Origin: Hafnia alvei | Lineage (GTDB): Bacteria; Pseudomonadota; Gammaproteobacteria; Enterobacterales; Enterobacteriaceae | DNA length: 64,000 nt | Assembly: GCF_964063325.1 (NCBI RefSeq) | Contig: NZ_OZ061316.1 | Location: 45,261 to 109,260, forward strand | Direction of reading: 5' to 3' | In this document: one piece after another, positions 37,496 to 46,500 of the stretch | Position numbering within the stretch: the stretch's first letter is position 1 | Layout of the letters: each line of letters starts with the position of its first letter | Made by a program: the position numbers and the translations under genes | The notes under the pieces: model-generated | The model's database searches: none | Told to the model about the DNA's origin: nothing | The model's input: only the letters and a program-made list of their open reading frames with translations

Positions 37496-37912
37496 TTGAA
37501 ACGTAGCTTTTTTATTCTCGCAGGTGGCTTCCTAACTCTCATGTTAGTGCTTGGTGGCTGTACCTCTACGCTTTCGAGCCCGGAACGACATGCTAAACAT
37601 TTTGTTTATGCGTCAAATAGTGACTCTGACCCTAACTTTCGTACTCGGATGCAGGAGAGTGTCAGGACGTCTGTTCCCTTCTTTGAGCAGATTTACCAGC
37701 TAGGACAGAAAGACAACGCGGCGGGCATCAATCACGACCAAGCGAAGAAGCGGGCTGAGTATTTCTATGGGGATGATTTTTTGGATGGTATTCAACGGAA
37801 GGAAGACTTTGCCGGCAAATCTTATAGTCAATTACAAACGCAGAAATGGCGTATGTTGATGTCTCAGGAGGCCGCAGGTGCCTACATGGACGGCTATAAT
37901 GGCGTGAAGTAA
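37496..37912 (+). CDS. Exc2-family lipoprotein
   Basis: A 138-aa lipoprotein: signal peptide with lipobox LVLGGC (Cys at about residue 22), then a hydrophilic, alpha-helical mature part (QESVRTSVPFFEQIYQLGQKD, DLLDGIQ-like DFLDGIQRKEDF, QEAAGAYMDGYNGVK). It looks like the Exc2 proteins of ColE1-type plasmids, linked to entry exclusion. It starts at TTG 37496 with AAGGA at spacing 6. It is divergent from the colicin gene, which suggests that colicin, immunity and exc2 came together from a small Col plasmid. Confidence 0.75.
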   Translation: MKRSFFILAGGFLTLMLVLGGCTSTLSSPERHAKHFVYASNSDSDPNFRTRMQESVRTSVPFFEQIYQLGQKDNAAGINHDQAKKRAEYFYGDDFLDGIQRKEDFAGKSYSQLQTQKWRMLMSQEAAGAYMDGYNGVK

Positions 37913-37957
37913 GCATTATCACCCATAGAAAATGGTATCAACGTGGAGGACGTATCA

Positions 37958-38221
37958 ATGTCGCGTCGTGGTTTACGTTTATCGCAGCTGCCGCCGGTAC
38001 GTTCGGTAAAGCCAAAGCCGGCCAAAACATCCGCGCAGCTCATGGCGGAAGATACGCTGCGTGAGTTAATCGCTGCCCGTTTTGCCGTGGGCAAGCCGGT
38101 TATCCACATTGATGCAAACTGGAATGATGCGCTACTATTGCGGGTGATGAAAGAAGCGATACGCCAAGCAAAAGGCCAGCCGTTTGTGGTAGTACCACCA
38201 CTGGAGAAAGAGAACGACTAG
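37958..38221 (+). CDS. Small hypothetical protein
   Basis: I do not recognise this 87-aa protein (ATG 37958, 45 bases after exc2; the frame is open from 37943). It is basic and proline-rich at the N-terminus (RLSQLPPVRSVKPKPAKTSA), followed by a likely alpha/beta part (LRELIAARFAVGKPVIHIDA, LLRVMKEAIRQAKGQPFVVV). The stop lies within the hairpin at 38213-38236. It may be in one operon with exc2. Confidence 0.55.
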   Translation: MSRRGLRLSQLPPVRSVKPKPAKTSAQLMAEDTLRELIAARFAVGKPVIHIDANWNDALLLRVMKEAIRQAKGQPFVVVPPLEKEND

Positions 38222-38236
38222 CGAGCGCTAGTCGTT
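38213..38236. terminator. Stem-loop beyond the second rpn gene
   Basis: The 11-bp arms are identical to those at 28161-28184, with spacer AG instead of AA. It lies eight bases after the second rpn stop and within the end of the convergent 87-aa gene, so it may serve as a terminator for both. Confidence 0.6.
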
Positions 38237-38243
38237 TAAAAGC

Positions 38244-38453
38244 TTAGTGGCGGATTTGCGCCAAATCGTCTTCAGAAAGGCCGGTGGCTTCTTGGACAGA
38301 CTCAATTGGCATGCCCATTTTTAAAAGGCTACGTGCCACTTCGAGTTTGCCTTTCTGTTCACCGAGTTGAATTCCTTCCGTACGGCCTTCCATACGACCT
38401 TTTTCGATGCCCTTCTCGATGCCTTTCTGTTCAAGCTGTTGTGCGATGGTCAT
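38244..38453 (-). CDS. Predicted RpnS small inhibitor of the second rpn gene
   Basis: Internal ATG 38453 (MTIAQQLEQKG) is preceded by GGAGACGCACTC, exactly as in the first rpn gene. The 69-aa product has the C-terminal region only. Since the full-length start was displaced by the IS but this internal site is untouched, the small form may be the main product of the locus. Inferred from the family. Confidence 0.5.
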   Translation of the reverse strand: MTIAQQLEQKGIEKGIEKGRMEGRTEGIQLGEQKGKLEVARSLLKMGMPIESVQEATGLSEDDLAQIRH

Positions 38454-39185
38454 GAGTGCGTCTCCATGCTGCGGCACACGCTGTGCCAGTTCGCGAACAA
38501 AGGCTTCGGAGTCAGCAGACTCACCAGCCTGTAATAAATAGTGTATCAGCGCCATCACCTGCGGTGAAGAGAGATAGTCTGCCATCAGCAATGTGGCCAG
38601 TCTGTCCGTCAAGGTGGCGATATCACGTTGATGAATGTGCTTTTGCAGCAGCGTCAGTGCCGCCATGCTGCGGTGCTCCATAATATCATCGTCGGGAATA
38701 ACCGTCACATCAACCAGTGGAAACGCACCGCTATAGAGTTTATGTGCCAACTCAGGGTCGTCAAACTCATCTAACCACCGCGTGGAGTACGGATAAGGAC
38801 TGCGTTTACCCACGTAAAAGAGCACCGGTATTACCAGCGGCAGCTTCGTATGACCCGCTTCGAGATGGCGCTGCATAGCGGCGACCGCATAACGAATTAA
38901 GCGAAAAGCCATATGCTTATCGGGTGAGCTTTGATGTTCGATCAACACATGAACATAACCCTCGCCCTCCACGGTATCGAGGCTATAAAGCACATCACTA
39001 AAGTACTGACGCAAATCATCTTCAACAAAGGAGCCTGACTCCAGCTTTAACGTGCTGAGATCGCAGATTGCCCGAAGCTCTGCAGGAAGGTGTAATTCCA
39101 TGAAGTCACGTGCAATTTCTGGCTGGGTGAGAAACTGCCTAAATGTGGCATCATGGGGCGTGGGTGTACTGTTTTTCTTCTTCAT
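38244..39185 (-). CDS. Second Rpn-family nuclease (RpnL) with an IS six bases upstream of its start
   Basis: A 313-aa paralogue of the rpn gene at 28192 (start MKKKNSTPTPHDATFRQFL, ATG 39185). The nuclease core is strongly conserved between the two. The C-terminal region is different: fewer GIEKG repeats, then GRMEGRTEGIQLGEQKG and SLLKMGMPIESVQEATGLSE. This matches the known rapid change of Rpn C-termini. An internal ATG at 38453 with GGAG at spacing 8 would give a 69-aa RpnS. An IS3-family element ends six bases before the start codon, so the native ribosome-binding site and promoter are lost; expression may be off or driven by the IS. Confidence 0.88.
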   Translation of the reverse strand: MKKKNSTPTPHDATFRQFLTQPEIARDFMELHLPAELRAICDLSTLKLESGSFVEDDLRQYFSDVLYSLDTVEGEGYVHVLIEHQSSPDKHMAFRLIRYAVAAMQRHLEAGHTKLPLVIPVLFYVGKRSPYPYSTRWLDEFDDPELAHKLYSGAFPLVDVTVIPDDDIMEHRSMAALTLLQKHIHQRDIATLTDRLATLLMADYLSSPQVMALIHYLLQAGESADSEAFVRELAQRVPQHGDALMTIAQQLEQKGIEKGIEKGRMEGRTEGIQLGEQKGKLEVARSLLKMGMPIESVQEATGLSEDDLAQIRH

Positions 39186-39256
39186 CAGTTCTGAATAGAC
39201 CCGGGTTTCGTAGACACTTTTTTGCCTCATAATGGAGGCCTAATGAAGTAGTGTTT

Positions 39257-39535
39257 ATGTCAGTCAAAACGTTCACTGAAGAATTCAAAATTGAAGCTGT
39301 AAAACAGATCACTGAGCAGGGGTACCCTGTATCTGAGGTCTCCTCTCGACTTGGTGTATCCACTAATAGTCTTTACGCCTGGGTTAAGCGCTACCAGAAG
39401 CCCGAGCCGCAGCGTAAGCAGGACGATGCACTTCAGCATGAAGTAAAGCGCCTCAGGCAAGAACTTAAGCGAGTAACTGAAGAGCGGGATATCTTAAAAA
39501 AGGCCGCCGCGTACTTTGCAAGAACGTCAGGCTGA
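39257..39535 (+). CDS. IS3-family transposase OrfA (second type)
   Basis: The 92-aa protein has an HTH (FTEEFKIEAVKQITEQGYPV, LGVSTNSLYAWVKRY) and a coiled coil (LQHEVKRLRQELKRVTEERD). A6G at 39496-39502 is the expected frameshift site. It is intact. Confidence 0.9.
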   Translation: MSVKTFTEEFKIEAVKQITEQGYPVSEVSSRLGVSTNSLYAWVKRYQKPEPQRKQDDALQHEVKRLRQELKRVTEERDILKKAAAYFARTSG

Positions 39536-39555
39536 AGTACGCCTTCATTAAAAAA

Positions 39556-40407
39556 ATGTCGTCCTTTTATGCTGTACGCCGGTTATGCCTGGTTCTTGGC
39601 CTCCATCACAGCGGTTATTACCAGTGGCTAAAGCGGCCTAAATCTTTGCGTACCCGGCAAGATGAACGGCAAACAGGCTTGATTAAACAACTGTGGCTTG
39701 AAAGCGGTACGGTTTACGGCTATCGAAAAATCTGGCTCGATATGAAAGATCTGGGTGAATGCGTCGGACGTAACAGGATCGCGCGCCTGATGAGGCTCGC
39801 TGAACTAGCATCTCAGACTGGATACCGAAAACGACGCTATTACGGTGGCGGAAAGCCTTCTTTTGCCAGTCCAAATTACCTTGAACGCCAGTTCGTTGTC
39901 CCAACCCCAAATACGCATTGGGTGAGTGACATGACTTATATAAGGACGCATGAGGGTTGGCTGTATCTGGCTGTTGTTCTTGATCTCTTCTCACGCAGGG
40001 TTATCGGCTGGAGCATGGGCGGACGAATGACCGCTGAGTTAGTAATGGATGCATTATTGATGGCGGTATGGCGACGTAAACCAATGGCAGAAGTATTAAT
40101 CCATTCAGATCAGGGCTCTCAATATACGAGCGAAAGATGTCAGCATTTTATGACAGCTCACAATTTAAAAAGCAGCATGAGTCGTCGGGGTAATTGCCAT
40201 GACAACGCAGTGGCAGAAAGCTTTTTCCAGTTGCTAAAACGGGAACGCATAAAGAAACGGATCTATAAAAATAGGGAAGAAGCGAAGGCGGATATCTTCG
40301 ATTATGTCGAGATGTTTTATAATGCTAAACGCCGCCACAGTGCCTGTGAGGATCAACCCCCTGCAGTTTATGAAAGTGCCTGGTTCATGAGGCACGGAAC
40401 AGTCTAG
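39556..40407 (+). CDS. IS3-family transposase OrfB (second type)
   Basis: This 283-aa integrase-core protein has the DDE residues in WVSDMTYIRTHEGWLY, HSDQGSQYTS and NCHDNAVAESFF. It is likely made as OrfAB by frameshift. No damage is seen. Confidence 0.9.
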   Translation: MSSFYAVRRLCLVLGLHHSGYYQWLKRPKSLRTRQDERQTGLIKQLWLESGTVYGYRKIWLDMKDLGECVGRNRIARLMRLAELASQTGYRKRRYYGGGKPSFASPNYLERQFVVPTPNTHWVSDMTYIRTHEGWLYLAVVLDLFSRRVIGWSMGGRMTAELVMDALLMAVWRRKPMAEVLIHSDQGSQYTSERCQHFMTAHNLKSSMSRRGNCHDNAVAESFFQLLKRERIKKRIYKNREEAKADIFDYVEMFYNAKRRHSACEDQPPAVYESAWFMRHGTV

Positions 40408-40499
40408 GAAACTAGGGTCTATTCATTCGTATATCGGGGGGAGTTTAGAGAACGGAAATTATTGCTCGGTTAGAGCATTATTTGGGATGCTAATCCAAA

Positions 40500-40799
40500 T
40501 TAGATGTGGAACGCCACACGTTTACCGCTTGGTAATGTCACATCGAGACTGAGTTCTCCGCCCAGCGCGGCTACATAGCGTTTTAGCGTCGAAAGGCGCG
40601 GATCATTGTCTGGCTGTTCCATCTTAGCTAAAGACGGCTGTTTGATGCCCATCGCCATTGCTAGCTCCGTCTGTGACACATTGAGTTCTGCACGTAGTTG
40701 AGACAAACCAACCTCGCGGCGCAGTTCTTCAACGCGCTCAGCTACCTGAGCTTGTACTGCTGGGGTTTCTTTCGCGAGTAATTCTCTATAGCTACTCAT
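40500..40799 (-). CDS. higA: HigA-type antitoxin (XRE HTH)
   Basis: A 99-aa antitoxin with a central XRE helix-turn-helix (LRAELNVSQTELAMAMGIKQPSLAKME, about residues 38-64) and a C-terminal tail (YVAALGGELSLDVTLPSGKR) typical of HigA proteins that pair with HigB-2-type toxins. It overlaps the toxin stop by four bases (toxin-first order). It would bind the palindromes at 41159-41197 and neutralise the toxin. It appears intact although the toxin gene is broken. Confidence 0.88.
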   Translation of the reverse strand: MSSYRELLAKETPAVQAQVAERVEELRREVGLSQLRAELNVSQTELAMAMGIKQPSLAKMEQPDNDPRLSTLKRYVAALGGELSLDVTLPSGKRVAFHI

Positions 40800-41152
40800 T
40801 TTCCGCTCTCCTGTTTAGCTAGGTGTTTTCTGTATTCAGTATCAGCAAGTTGGATCATGTCTCTGTAGAACCGCTTTTCTTTCAGTCCTGTTTTATCACC
40901 GGCACACAAAACAATGGCGTGACGAGCTGGATCGAAAGCGAAAAAGGCTCTTATTGGATTTCCCGCATACTGGATACGCAATTCTTTCATGTTCGGAAAA
41001 TCAGATCCGTTCAGGGTGTCAACGTGCGGGCGTCCCAACTGCGGCCCAATTTCTTCAAGAATGCCCATCGCAGCATATATTGCTGTTCTTAGTTCATCGC
41101 TTTGTTTGAGAAATCACTCATCAAAACAATCTGTTGTTAATACTTCCCACAT
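40796..41152 (-). pseudogene. higB: HigB-type toxin with an in-frame nonsense codon
   Basis: The full frame from ATG 41152 would encode 118 aa, the family length, and begins MWEVLTTDCFDE. Codon 13 is TGA (41114-41116), where relatives have a tryptophan (HigB-2 DDWLNEQ), then the frame goes on without damage: FLKQSDELRTAIYAAMG, ELRIQYAGNPIRAFFAFDP, IVLCAGDKTG. A TGG to TGA change is the simplest explanation. Internal restart at ATG 41068 would give 90 aa without the first helix. The mRNA-cutting toxin is therefore probably inactive, unless TGA is read through or the base is a sequencing error. Confidence 0.85.
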
Positions 41153-41158
41153 ATCCAT

Positions 41159-41197
41159 ATAGCTTATAAGCTATGAATAATATAGCCTATTGGCTAT
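41159..41197. promoter_or_regulatory. higBA operator with two palindromes
   Basis: Perfect palindromes ATAGCTTATAAGCTAT (41159-41174) and ATAGCC-TATT-GGCTAT (41182-41197) lie just upstream of the toxin start, with another ATAGCC half-site at 41211. This is the expected place for autorepression by HigA. Confidence 0.7.
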
Positions 41198-41274
41198 AAT
41201 TTCAATATACATAGCCTGATTTGGTCGATTTAAGCACTTTTTAACATAATGACCATTTAGCGCCCTACCTTTAC

Positions 41275-41561
41275 AACTGTAGCAAATGTATTTGGTGTGG
41301 GCGCTGGGGTGAAGCGCAGGAGTATCGGCGTAATCTCATGGCAGGGGTACCGCAGACTAGCATGCGCTCGACGACCAGTTGAGTCCATTCAGGGATGGCG
41401 TCACCGTATTTAGTGAGTAGTTTTCCCCAGCCATCATCAATCTGGAAAAGAATTTTTGCCGGTCGATCTATATGGATGCAGGGATTATAGCGAGCGACGA
41501 AGCCTGAAGAAACTCATCTCTAACAGAGTATTAGCTCCCGCTACATGTGGGTTACTGTTCT
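41275..41561 (-). pseudogene. IS91-family remnant (5' end of transposase gene)
   Basis: This segment resembles 35280-35570, the N-terminal coding part and end of the IS91 element, with many substitutions and gaps (for example GTATTTGGTGTGGGCGCTGGG and GCATGCGCTCGACGACCAGTT). It ends at the same terminus sequence, TGTTCT. It is an older decayed copy of a related element. Confidence 0.75.
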
Positions 41562-42017
41562 ATGGGGATATCGATTTATTTGCGCCAAAAAAAGCCCCGT
41601 AAACGGGGCTAAAGTCATCATGAGACGGTCTTTACAATGGAAGTCTGTCTGGTTTGATTGTTTTTTAATTAATCTAATCTCTGAGATTATACAAAACTCA
41701 GTTGTACAATTTGCACTTCGGCGCTTATCTCCGAACGTCTAACGTGTCAGCTCTTCAACAGTGGCAAAATGTAAAACCAGTTAACGTATCAGGTTTGTTT
41801 ATTTTTTCGTTTCTTACTTATATTTTGATCGTCACTAGGATGTCTGGCTTCATACTTTTAACTCTTTATAGTTAACATCTTTCTTCATGACATCAGGTTC
41901 AGTCTTTTAATATTTTTGTCGATATATGGATTAATGATTACCTTTTCTTAACGATAGTAGGGTGTTGTTATGATGAAGGCAGCACTCATGCCTATATTGA
42001 TTTTTTATCTATACGTG
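41562..42017. other. Intergenic region with one terminator
   Basis: Apart from the terminator at 41584-41610 I see no gene. The rest (41640-42017) is AT-rich and lies downstream of the LuxR-type regulator. Confidence 0.4.
41584..41610 (-). terminator. Intrinsic terminator (minus strand)
   Basis: Arms AGCCCCGT and ACGGGGCT with loop AA; on the minus strand the stem is followed by seven T. It is a strong rho-independent terminator for transcription coming from the right. Confidence 0.85.
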
Positions 42018-42563
42018 TTAGTAATTAGCAATACGTGCTTTGATTAAAAGTTGTTGGTTGCTGGAAACATTCAATTTTTTCATCATACTTCTCTTTTGCG
42101 AACTGATCGTTTTGACACTGAGGCCCAGTCGTTTTGCAATTGAAGCGGCCGGCATACCTGAAGATATATATCTCAAGACAAAACGTTCGCAGGGCGAAAG
42201 GATGATTTTCTCTGTTTGTATAGGGTACGTATTAATTTCTCGCCCCCCTTTAAGCATAAAATAAAGTTCATACTTGAGCTCATTGAGTGACTTTGATATA
42301 TCAATAAATCCCTCCAGTTTCATTATTCCTGTACCATTTATCATATCCCAGGCAGCCGCAGTGCCAATAACAAAGTAAGTTTTTTTGTGGTCTAAATCAT
42401 GGCAAAAGTGAGCGATGTTTAATAATGAAATGTTAGAAATAAGCAGGATGTTCAGCTTGTTATCTTTGAACGAGATATTCATGCTTAAGATTGAATCCAA
42501 TAGCGATGAAATACCTACGGTAAGAAAAGCATCCTGGCTGTAAATACGGTAACTCGCCGTCAT
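42018..42563 (-). CDS. LuxR-type HTH transcriptional regulator near the giant adhesin
   Basis: A 181-aa protein with a C-terminal LuxR-type HTH (about residues 118-178: LSPCERFVLRYISSGMPAASIAKRLGLSVKTISSQKRSMMKKL). The N-terminal part has the weak fold pattern of a pseudo-receiver (LNILLISNISLLN, YFVIGTAAAWD) as in small RcsA/FimZ-like regulators, but lacks a clear phosphoacceptor. GGAG before ATG 42563 is a good ribosome-binding site. It is divergent from the lipoprotein and giant adhesin genes across a 470-bp gap, which suggests that it controls them. It is similar in size and design to the regulator at 9034-9567. Confidence 0.82.
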   Translation of the reverse strand: MTASYRIYSQDAFLTVGISSLLDSILSMNISFKDNKLNILLISNISLLNIAHFCHDLDHKKTYFVIGTAAAWDMINGTGIMKLEGFIDISKSLNELKYELYFMLKGGREINTYPIQTEKIILSPCERFVLRYISSGMPAASIAKRLGLSVKTISSQKRSMMKKLNVSSNQQLLIKARIANY

Positions 42564-43034
42564 ACCACTCCATTGTATTTCAGTCTAATAAATAGCCACA
42601 CATTCTTTATGGTGCATGATAATAAAGTGTTTTAAAACATGTTTGTAACGATCAATACTCCTTTTATTGATAGTTTGCACCTATCGTATTGTGATCTTTG
42701 ATCGTGTTTACCGATCAAGAATGTTCTGATATGCTTCGCTAAAAGTAACGTCTATGTACTCACCGATATTGACTCTGCGCCAACAGATTTAATTTAAATC
42801 GGGGAAGGAAAATCTGAAATCTTATTAAGAAAGGTATGTTTTGATTGCATGTTTCTTTTTAGCGCATGTGATTTCTAACTATGCATTTTCATGTTCTATC
42901 TAAATTTCAATGTGCCATGTGCACGCTGAGTGCGGTAGCTATTGCTTTATCGAATACCTCTTTGTGGGTATTAATTCGTATCCGTTGGGGTGCGAATAAT
43001 CATATTAATCGCCTTGTTTTACAATGGAGTTATC
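42564..43034. promoter_or_regulatory. Divergent regulatory region ahead of the lipoprotein and giant adhesin
   Basis: About 470 bases without a gene. The middle part (42660-42730) has the near-repeats GATCTTTGATCGTG and CGATCAAGAATG, which could be regulator sites. No promoter was assigned with confidence. Confidence 0.35.
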
Positions 43035-43448
43035 ATGTTATTACGTTCTATTCCTCTTTTATCTTTCATTTTCCTAGCAGCATGTTCGGCGAATTCCGTA
43101 AAACATGCTTCAGTGAAGCAGTCACCGAAGCCTACTATTAAGTATGCGCAAAATAACAGTCGTATTGTGCCGGTGAACGCGGTGGCCTCCAGTAATAATC
43201 TGTGTGTCGACCACTTTAATTTCCTGCGTCAGGCAGGGGATGATAAATACCAAAAATACTCGCGTGACTACATCCAGATTGGCGACGGTTACAGCTTCTT
43301 GAATACCAATAAAAACATCATGAACGGTGATGCAAAACGTCTCTATTCCAACACGCTCGATATGAAACTCAATACGCTGTGTTCGGAAGTGAACTACGCC
43401 GGATTCAAGGTTATCCAACAAAAGATTAATGCGCTCAGCAATATCTAA
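43035..43448 (+). CDS. Small lipoprotein upstream of the giant adhesin
   Basis: A 137-aa lipoprotein that I do not recognise. From ATG 43035 (GGAG at spacing 6) it has a signal peptide with lipobox LAAC (Cys at about residue 17), then a Ser/Lys-rich linker and a helical domain (CVDHFNFLRQAGDDKYQKYSR, FLNTNKNIMNGDAKRLYSNT, YAGFKVIQQKINALSNI) with two more cysteines. It ends 93 bases before the adhesin gene on the same strand and is probably in the same operon. It may help the adhesin across the periplasm or be anchored in the outer membrane. Confidence 0.7.
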   Translation: MLLRSIPLLSFIFLAACSANSVKHASVKQSPKPTIKYAQNNSRIVPVNAVASSNNLCVDHFNFLRQAGDDKYQKYSRDYIQIGDGYSFLNTNKNIMNGDAKRLYSNTLDMKLNTLCSEVNYAGFKVIQQKINALSNI

Positions 43449-43540
43449 TAAGTTCAATCTGTATCACTTAAGAAGGGAATGAAAGGATTTTCCTAAATTT
43501 ACCCCTTCTTGAGTTTTTTTCTTTTTGTCGATGGAATCGA

Positions 43541-46500
43541 GTGAAAGTTATGTTCTCTAAATTACGCTTACGTAAGGGTATTGCCTACCTGCTTATCTGG
43601 CTGCAGCTATTGACGCCGGGATTATCCTTGCTCCCCATGGTGGCCCGCGCCAGCGAGCCGGCCGATATGCAGAGTACCATCCAGGGACTTAACGCACTCA
43701 TTCTTGGCGCTGAGGCACCGGCAACATCGGCGCCAAAAGCGCCTGCGCCTTCGGTGACGCGGTCACAGGCACCGACAACATCGGCGCCGACGGCCTCATC
43801 CCGCTTGAGCGACTATTTCCACGTCCAAGCCCCGGTGGCTACGCCTGTGCCTGAGGCGGGATTACCTTCGCTGAGCTCACCGAAATCTTCCACCGACAAA
43901 ACTGGCTCAGATGAAAGCGCTGCCTCATCGCCCCGTGGCGATGAGGGGGACAATCGTCTGGCGTCCGGCGCCATGCAAATGGGCTCGCTGTTATCGCAGG
44001 ACAATACCTCCGATGCCGCCATTAACTATGCGCGTAGCATCGGCGAAGGCCTGATTAATCAGCAGGTGAATGATTGGCTGAACCAGTATGGCAACGCCAA
44101 AGTGTCACTAGGGACGCACCAAAACGTATCCGGTGATCTGTTAGTTCCCTTGACGGAGACGGATAAAAGCCTGGTGTTCTCTCAGGTGGGGGCACGCACT
44201 AATCAAGACCGAAACACCGTTAACCTCGGTTTTGGCTATCGCCAATATCTCAACGACTGGATGTTGGGTATCAACACCTTCTATGACTATGACTACACGG
44301 GAAAAAACAAGCGTATCGGTGTGGGTACCGAAGCCTGGACAGACTATTTAAAGCTGGCGGCTAACGGGTATATCCGTCAGACCAACTGGCATCAGTCCAA
44401 GCTCGATGACATGGAAGACTATGATGAGCGTCCTGCTAATGGGTTTGATTTACGCGCTAACGCGTATTTGCCTTCATGGCCGAACTGGGGCGGTAGCCTT
44501 AAGTATGAGCAGTACTTTGGCAAAGGGGTCTCTGTTGCCGAAAGTGCCAACCCTGACTCACTGAAAGATAACCCGGTTGTGGTCACGGCCGGCGTTGACT
44601 ATACGCCATTCCCGTTAATGACGCTGTCAGCGAAACGTTCCATTGGGGATTCCAATGAGACCAACGTCGGGCTCGATTTCACCTACCGCTTTGGCGTGCC
44701 GTGGGAGCAACAGATTGACCCCGATTCGGTGGGCTTGATGCGCAGTCTGGTCGGCAGCAAGTATGATTTTGTCGACCGTAATTACAACATTGTCATGCAG
44801 TATCGCAAGCAGGAACTGCTGACGATTTCGCTTCCTGCCGCCACCACCGCACAGGCGGCGGAGACGGTGCCGGTCATTTTAACCGTTTCGAAAGCCAAAT
44901 ACGGACTCAAGAGCGTGAGCTGGAATGTTGATGCCACGTTGATGGCCCGCGGTGGCCGTTATCAGCAGGTGTCTCCGACAGAGTTGCGGGTGACGCTGCC
45001 GGCCTATGTCTTTGGTCAGCGGACGAACGCCGCACAAAACTACAAAATCAGCGCTGTAGCCACGGATAACAACGGGAACCAGTCCAATACGGCAGAAACG
45101 TTGATTGGGGTTGTGCCTTCAGAAAATACGGTCAGCAATCTGACTGTCTCGCCAAGTGAGAAGAACTTACCGGCGAATGACTCGGAGAGTTATACCCTTA
45201 CCGGTACGGTCACTGACGGGAAGGGGGCGCCACTCACCAATCAAAAAGTCACCTTCGCGATAGAGGGTTTGATAAACGCGGCCGGTCAAGCGGGAACCAC
45301 ATTAGCCCCTATAGGGGGAGGAAAAGGCGACAGTCGTCAGTTGACGGTCACCACTGGAATGGACGGTAAGGCCACCATCACCCTACGCAGTAAGGTTGCC
45401 GGTGAAGGGAAAATTACCGCGACCATGGATAACGGTAATAGCAGTACGGCGAAAGTCACGTTTGTGGCTGATAGCGCCACGGCGACGGTACGTAAAGTGA
45501 CATTGATGGATGACACGACCGCTAAGCCGGCGGATGGTAAAAATACCTTTACCTATACCGCGCTCGTCCAGGATAAATATGACAATACGCTGGCGAATGC
45601 GCCTGTCTCTTGGGCCGTTGATGCCACCGGTGTCACGCTGTCTTCCCCAATAACGCAGACCGACAGTAACGGTAAAACGACCGTTAAATTGCTCAGTGGT
45701 ACCCGCGTTGTGACCAATATTACGGTCAGTGCGCACAGTGCTGCACAGGCTGCTGATATTGATGCCGATAAAAAGGTTAGCTTCACGGCCGGTGATATTG
45801 CGGCGGATAAATCCACTTTGGTGGCATCTCCTGATGGCATTACAGCCAATGGGCAAGCCTCATCGGCGTTGATGTTGAAGCTGGTTGATGCCAACAACAA
45901 CCCGATCACAGGGGCGGCAAGTTCACTGCGTGCCTCAATTGCGGGATTAGATAACGTCAGTGTGAGCAACTTTGCTGAACAGGGCTCGACGGGAGTCTAT
46001 GTTGCGTCGCTTACGGGAACCCGGGCGGGGATTGCCACGATCACCGCGTTTTCGGGCAGTAAAAAAGCGAGCACCCAAATGCCGAAGGTGACATTAAGTG
46101 CGGATAAAACGACGGCGCAGATAACGGATAATAATCTGGTTATTGCGCCTGACGGCGCGGCCGCTGATGGTAAGGCCGCGAACGGTGTTAAGGCCACGGT
46201 CACCGATAAGCAGGGGAACCCTGTTTCCGGCATGACCGTGACGTTTAGCGTCAATAACGGCGCCACATTGACCACGGTAAATGGGGTGAGTGATGCTAAC
46301 GGGGTTGCCACTGCGACGGTCATCAGTACGAAAGTAGGGCGTTATACCGTTACTGCCTCTGTTAATGGTCAGGCGACCACGAAAGAGACGACGTTTGTTG
46401 CGGACGTTGCGACAGCCCATGTGAGTAAAGTGACCCTTGTCGGGAATACGAATAGCTTACCGGCTAATGGACAAAGTCGCTTCAGCTACATCGTGACCGT

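Larger units (their letters stand above)
39192..40425 (+). mobile_element. IS3-family element (IS51-like group), 1234 bp, TTC target duplication
   Basis: Terminal repeats start TGAATAGACCC on both sides (right end read on the complement), and TTC is duplicated at 39189-39191 and 40426-40428. It differs from copies A-C in ends and proteins. Both orfs are open. It inserted between the second rpn gene and its upstream region. Confidence 0.92.
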
